In this document: in pieces, positions 61,318 to 64,000 of the stretch | Numbering within the stretch: the stretch's first letter is position 1 | How the letters are laid out: every line of letters starts with the position of its first letter | Assembly: GCA_001804785.1 (NCBI GenBank) | Contig: MHBG01000010.1 | Coordinates: 57,276 to 121,275 of the forward strand | Reading direction: 5' to 3' | Length of the DNA: 64,000 nucleotides | From: Lentisphaerae bacterium GWF2_45_14 | GTDB lineage: Bacteria > Verrucomicrobiota > Lentisphaeria > Victivallales > GWF2-45-14 | Program-made: the position numbers and the translations under genes | Notes under the pieces: model-generated | Database searches by the model: none | What the model saw: only the letters and a program-made list of their open reading frames with translations | Told to the model about the DNA's origin: nothing

Positions 61318-62172
61318 ATGTTTTCAGACAACTTGCAAATAGCGCTTTTCAGCAAATGCGTTCAGGGGTATCCCTTGGGAAAACTGATCGATAGACTACA
61401 GAGGATGGAAATCAAACATCTGGATATTACAGTCCGCCCTGGAGGACATGTCGAGCCGGAAAAAGTCGAGGACCAATTGCCTGAGATCCATGAAATACTC
61501 TTAAAGGCAGGTATTTCCATTAATATGCTGACAACTAATATTCTTGACGCAGCGGATAGGCTTACGGTTAAAATATTGAAAAGTGCGGCTGCGCTGGGAA
61601 TCAAATATTACAAACTGGGCTACTATACATATGAAGGTTTCGGAACCCTTTCCCGGCAGCGTGATGATGTAAAAAAAAGAGTGGAGGAACTTTCGAGACT
61701 TAACACCGAGATGGGATTGCATGGCGGATTCCATAACCATTCCGAGAATTTTTTCGGAGCATCATTATGGGACATCCATTATGTCATAAAAGATACAAGC
61801 CCCGTGGCGATTGGCGTATATTTCGATCCTGCGCACGCTGTCATAGAAGGGGGGAGTTCCGGTTGGAAAATGGGAATGGATCTTCTTGCAGACCGTATAA
61901 CAATGTTGGCCGTAAAAGATTTCAGGTGGTTGGACAATAAAAATGGCTATGCGGGCGCACGCCGACACAGTATCGAGATATGTCCCCTTGAGGACGGAAA
62001 TGTTCCATGGCCGGACGTCCTGCAGATACTGAAGAAAATAAATTTTAAAGGTCCAGTTTCCCTGCACAGTGAATACAAGGGTGCTCATAGTTTCAGAGAT
62101 TTAAATACCGAGGAAGTCTTTGAGCAAACGGGAAAAGATCTTGCTTTTTTTAGAAAATTACTGAACCCGTGA
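61318..62172 (+). CDS. Sugar phosphate isomerase/epimerase-like TIM barrel
   Basis: A 284-residue xylose-isomerase-like barrel. The ATG 61318 has AAGGAG ten bases upstream; the frame is open seven codons further. Metal-site strands: MGLHGGFHNHSENF near 138, AIGVYFDPAHAVIEGG near 167, ITMLAVKDFRW near 194 and GPVSLHSEYKG near 249, together with the DNKNGYAGARRHS loop. It stands apart from other genes and is followed by a converging ceramidase-type gene. It probably isomerises or epimerises a small sugar or sugar-derived acid. Confidence 0.83.
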   Translation: MFSDNLQIALFSKCVQGYPLGKLIDRLQRMEIKHLDITVRPGGHVEPEKVEDQLPEIHEILLKAGISINMLTTNILDAADRLTVKILKSAAALGIKYYKLGYYTYEGFGTLSRQRDDVKKRVEELSRLNTEMGLHGGFHNHSENFFGASLWDIHYVIKDTSPVAIGVYFDPAHAVIEGGSSGWKMGMDLLADRITMLAVKDFRWLDNKNGYAGARRHSIEICPLEDGNVPWPDVLQILKKINFKGPVSLHSEYKGAHSFRDLNTEEVFEQTGKDLAFFRKLLNP

Positions 62173-62225
62173 GAAATGAAAGCAAATGAAAAGCATGGTG
62201 GACCGAAAGCGGCATCAGCTTAAAC

Positions 62226-63686
62226 TCACTGTAGTTTTAGAATTATTTCCCGGGCCTTTTCTTCATAAATCGTCTGCCATTCGGGAGCAAGGAAGCACTC
62301 TGTAACTTCATATCCGCCGTTGTCATAATAGCTTGCTGGCGCGCCATAGTGCATATACCCATTTGAATATGCAGCCATGAAGGTGTGTTTATATGGCGAC
62401 GCCTTTTTTATGTTTAATCCTATCTCGACAAGTGCTTCCAATGGCGCCGATATCAGTACGCATTCTCCTATTTTTATGCCCATTACCTCTGCCTTTACCG
62501 TTGATTCTCCAGACTCGTCATTTATCGCTTTATGCCGTTTTAATGTCGCGATATCGTCCTGGATTTTTGTAAGCTTCTCCATTACATGGATGTTCTTGAG
62601 ATATTTTTCCAGGTTCGCTTTATTCACCAAATCAATATCGATAATCCCATTGTCATTCCTTTTTTCAGCATGTAAATATCTGTAGGAATAATCCAGCGGA
62701 TACTCCGGACTGATGGCATATTTAATGTACAGAGGCATGAATGTCTTAATATTCAGACTTGCAAATCTTAAGGATTGAAGAAGTTCATCCTGCTCTCGCA
62801 AAAGCGCTTCAATACGTGCCGGAATATCGGTTCTTCTCGGGAATTCTACCGTCTCTGAAATTACGCTTAGGGATGCATTTGCGGTTTTGATATTTTCCAA
62901 AGCCTTTAATGCGCTTACTCCAAGCATCATTCCTGTCGACTCCGAATTCCGGGGCCTGGAAATATCCTTATAAAGAATCTCGCTGATGTCTCCGCCTGCT
63001 CCCTGCAAAAACAACGCCATGACATCATTTCCCAATGTCTCTTCAATTACTTTTGACGCAAATCCCGGATAATTTGCGGTGACGGCTCCGCCCGGAACAC
63101 CTATCAGAGGATGACACGCGAAATTATAAACCACGGCAAATGGAGTATCATCCAAATGGTCGATCCTGATTATGCCGATTTCCGGATCAACAGGGCCAAT
63201 ACTTTCCACTTCTTCATCAGGAGGACATGGATTGGCTTGCCTCACTGTCCATGCTTTTCCGCTTTTCAGCCGGAGTGTTCTATTTATCATCACCCTATTT
63301 TCATAACCACTTCCGGCACCGATTTTTACCTCTATCATGTTTTGCATTGCCTGCCTGACAGCGTCAAAAGTTCTTTCGAGTTGTTCTTCAGGTTTACACA
63401 ACATGGGTTCTGCTGTATGCGTGTGAGATGCGTTTACCAATACATTTTGTTCAGGAATGCCGAGTTCTTTCCCAATTCTATCACGAAGCCTTGCTAAAAA
63501 ATCATCCCCAATATCACATATGCCTCCTATTGCTACGGCGTCCATTGCGATAATGACAACTTTCGTTTTCCCATCGTCCAGAACTAATGCTTTAGCATAC
63601 AACGGATCGTTAACCATAACGCCCTTTTCATCGGTCGAAATTTCTCTCTTCGCAGCTCCTGCACACAGTTTATTTACATTGTCCAT
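62226..63686 (-). CDS. Neutral/alkaline ceramidase-family-like hydrolase
   Basis: A 486-residue protein resembling the N-terminal catalytic part of neutral ceramidases (NEUT/ALK ceramidase family). Visible are LCAGAAKREIS, VIIAMDAVAIG, VNASHTHTAEP near 106 (the zinc-binding His pair), VVYNFACHPLIG near 210 and FLQGAGGDISE near 243. There is no signal peptide and the C-terminal immunoglobulin-like domain of true ceramidases is reduced. ATG 63686 has GAGGT six bases upstream; the 25-codon frame above it is not used. Relatives in polysaccharide-degrading bacteria are often of unknown substrate, possibly N-acyl sugars or amides rather than ceramide. Confidence 0.72.
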   Translation of the reverse strand: MDNVNKLCAGAAKREISTDEKGVMVNDPLYAKALVLDDGKTKVVIIAMDAVAIGGICDIGDDFLARLRDRIGKELGIPEQNVLVNASHTHTAEPMLCKPEEQLERTFDAVRQAMQNMIEVKIGAGSGYENRVMINRTLRLKSGKAWTVRQANPCPPDEEVESIGPVDPEIGIIRIDHLDDTPFAVVYNFACHPLIGVPGGAVTANYPGFASKVIEETLGNDVMALFLQGAGGDISEILYKDISRPRNSESTGMMLGVSALKALENIKTANASLSVISETVEFPRRTDIPARIEALLREQDELLQSLRFASLNIKTFMPLYIKYAISPEYPLDYSYRYLHAEKRNDNGIIDIDLVNKANLEKYLKNIHVMEKLTKIQDDIATLKRHKAINDESGESTVKAEVMGIKIGECVLISAPLEALVEIGLNIKKASPYKHTFMAAYSNGYMHYGAPASYYDNGGYEVTECFLAPEWQTIYEEKAREIILKLQ

Positions 63687-63888
63687 CTTATACCTCATAA
63701 CGCTACTGTCCGGTAAATTTTTGGAAAAATTAACATAAACGGGAACTCGTTCACAATGCACTATAATACAATCTTCCGGCGGTTATTCAAATTTTTATCC
63801 CGGCATCGTTAAAGTGGTCCCCATGTCAAGGACAGCCGTTAACAAATTTTGAAGTGTGAAATCTTCTCCTTTTTTTGATTTCCGCGCG

Positions 63889-64000
63889 TCAGCGCGGTTC
63901 CCTGAAGTCGCGCGCCCAGGAATCTCCGGAGGAGACAAGCGCGACTTCCCCGTTAAAGTCGCCCATAGGCGAAACAGCCGCAGGCTGAATCCCCAGATAT
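63889..64000 (-). CDS. Possible C-terminal end of a gene cut by window
   Basis: On the minus strand a frame enters from the window edge and reads 36 residues (..GDFNGEVALVSSGDSWARDF..) to a TGA at 63889-63891. Its codon choice fits coding DNA. The same bases hold a perfect 9-bp inverted repeat AAGTCGCGC/GCGCGACTT (63905-63913, 63939-63947), so a structured noncoding reading is also possible. AAAGGAG lies just beyond the stop on the same strand. The 63687-63888 interval in front of the ceramidase-like gene shows no clear gene; it must hold that gene's promoter. Confidence 0.3.
   Translation of the reverse strand, partial: YLGIQPAAVSPMGDFNGEVALVSSGDSWARDFREPR

Overview
The window (about 64 kb) is a bacterial chromosome segment with moderate G+C, most likely from the PVC superphylum and probably Lentisphaerota (Victivallales-like). 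The main clue is the pseudopilins at 32-34.5 kb: an [28 protein letters not shown] N-terminus without a glycine before the cleavage site, plus an H-X9-DG C-terminal motif. A second clue is the density of GntR/LacI-type and AraC-type regulators, Gfo/Idh/MocA oxidoreductases, xylose-isomerase-like TIM barrels and unusual glycosidases. Flagellar export genes, a CheX-like phosphatase, HydF and a nickel ECF transporter suggest a motile or formerly motile, anaerobic, sugar-fermenting organism. The taxonomy is inference from gene content.

Layout. 0-2 kb: end of a methyltransferase gene and a CtpA protease. 2-7.3 kb: a GH29 fucosidase-like gene, then a reverse-strand operon (FadR-type GntR regulator, BNR/sialidase-like protein, KDPG aldolase, KDG kinase) behind a double TTCTATAGAA palindrome. 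8.2-12.1 kb: a GntR/LacI hybrid regulator with a Gfo/Idh/MocA dehydrogenase and two TIM-barrel isomerase/lyase-like genes. 12.2-18.6 kb: housekeeping genes (priA, an rRNA-type methyltransferase, nagA, thiD, an amidase). 18.6-22 kb: fliOPQR and a lipoprotein. 22.3-26.2 kb: a 1288-residue HTH-PAS/GAF histidine kinase. 26.3-34.7 kb: an operon of pseudopilin, TIM barrel, PHP hydrolase and a large GH20-like secreted glycosidase, with the pseudopilin end expanded into three tandem units of about 0.9 kb. 34.7-36.7 kb: DUF493, HD hydrolase and NDP-sugar dehydratase genes. 36.8-42.7 kb: two GH4 glycosidases, an AraC regulator and a large glycosidase-like protein of uncertain family. 42.8-51.7 kb: CheX, a HExxH membrane protein, Nif3, a lipoprotein, mnmE, a Gfo/Idh oxidoreductase and its GntR regulator, a TM1266-type regulator and hydF, purQ. 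51.7-55.8 kb: an AraC regulator, thuA, a thuB-like oxidoreductase and a GntR/LacI regulator. 55.9-56.8 kb: an A+T-rich lipoprotein gene between REP-like palindromes, followed by a perfect 35-bp inverted repeat. 56.8-60.8 kb: a complete nikKLMQO-type nickel transporter divergent from nikR. 60.8-64 kb: a hairpin-rich noncoding stretch, another TIM-barrel gene, a ceramidase-family protein and a possible gene end.

How it fits together. The catabolic loci share a plan: one dedicated regulator, one or two cytoplasmic NAD-dependent dehydrogenases or GH4-type redox glycosidases, and TIM-barrel isomerases or lyases. This suggests uptake of small glycosides followed by oxidation-assisted cleavage inside the cell. 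The KDG kinase/aldolase pair feeds uronic-acid or keto-deoxy sugars into pyruvate and glyceraldehyde 3-phosphate; NagA feeds amino sugars into glycolysis. HydF with its TM1266-type neighbour implies [FeFe]-hydrogenase maturation, with the other maturases and the hydrogenase outside the window.

No confidently recognisable tRNA, rRNA, CRISPR array, prophage or transposase gene was seen. The most unusual items are the recombinant pseudopilin array, the DNA-binding-domain-fused PAS kinase, the REP/inverted-repeat cluster at 55.9-56.7 kb and several structured noncoding stretches.
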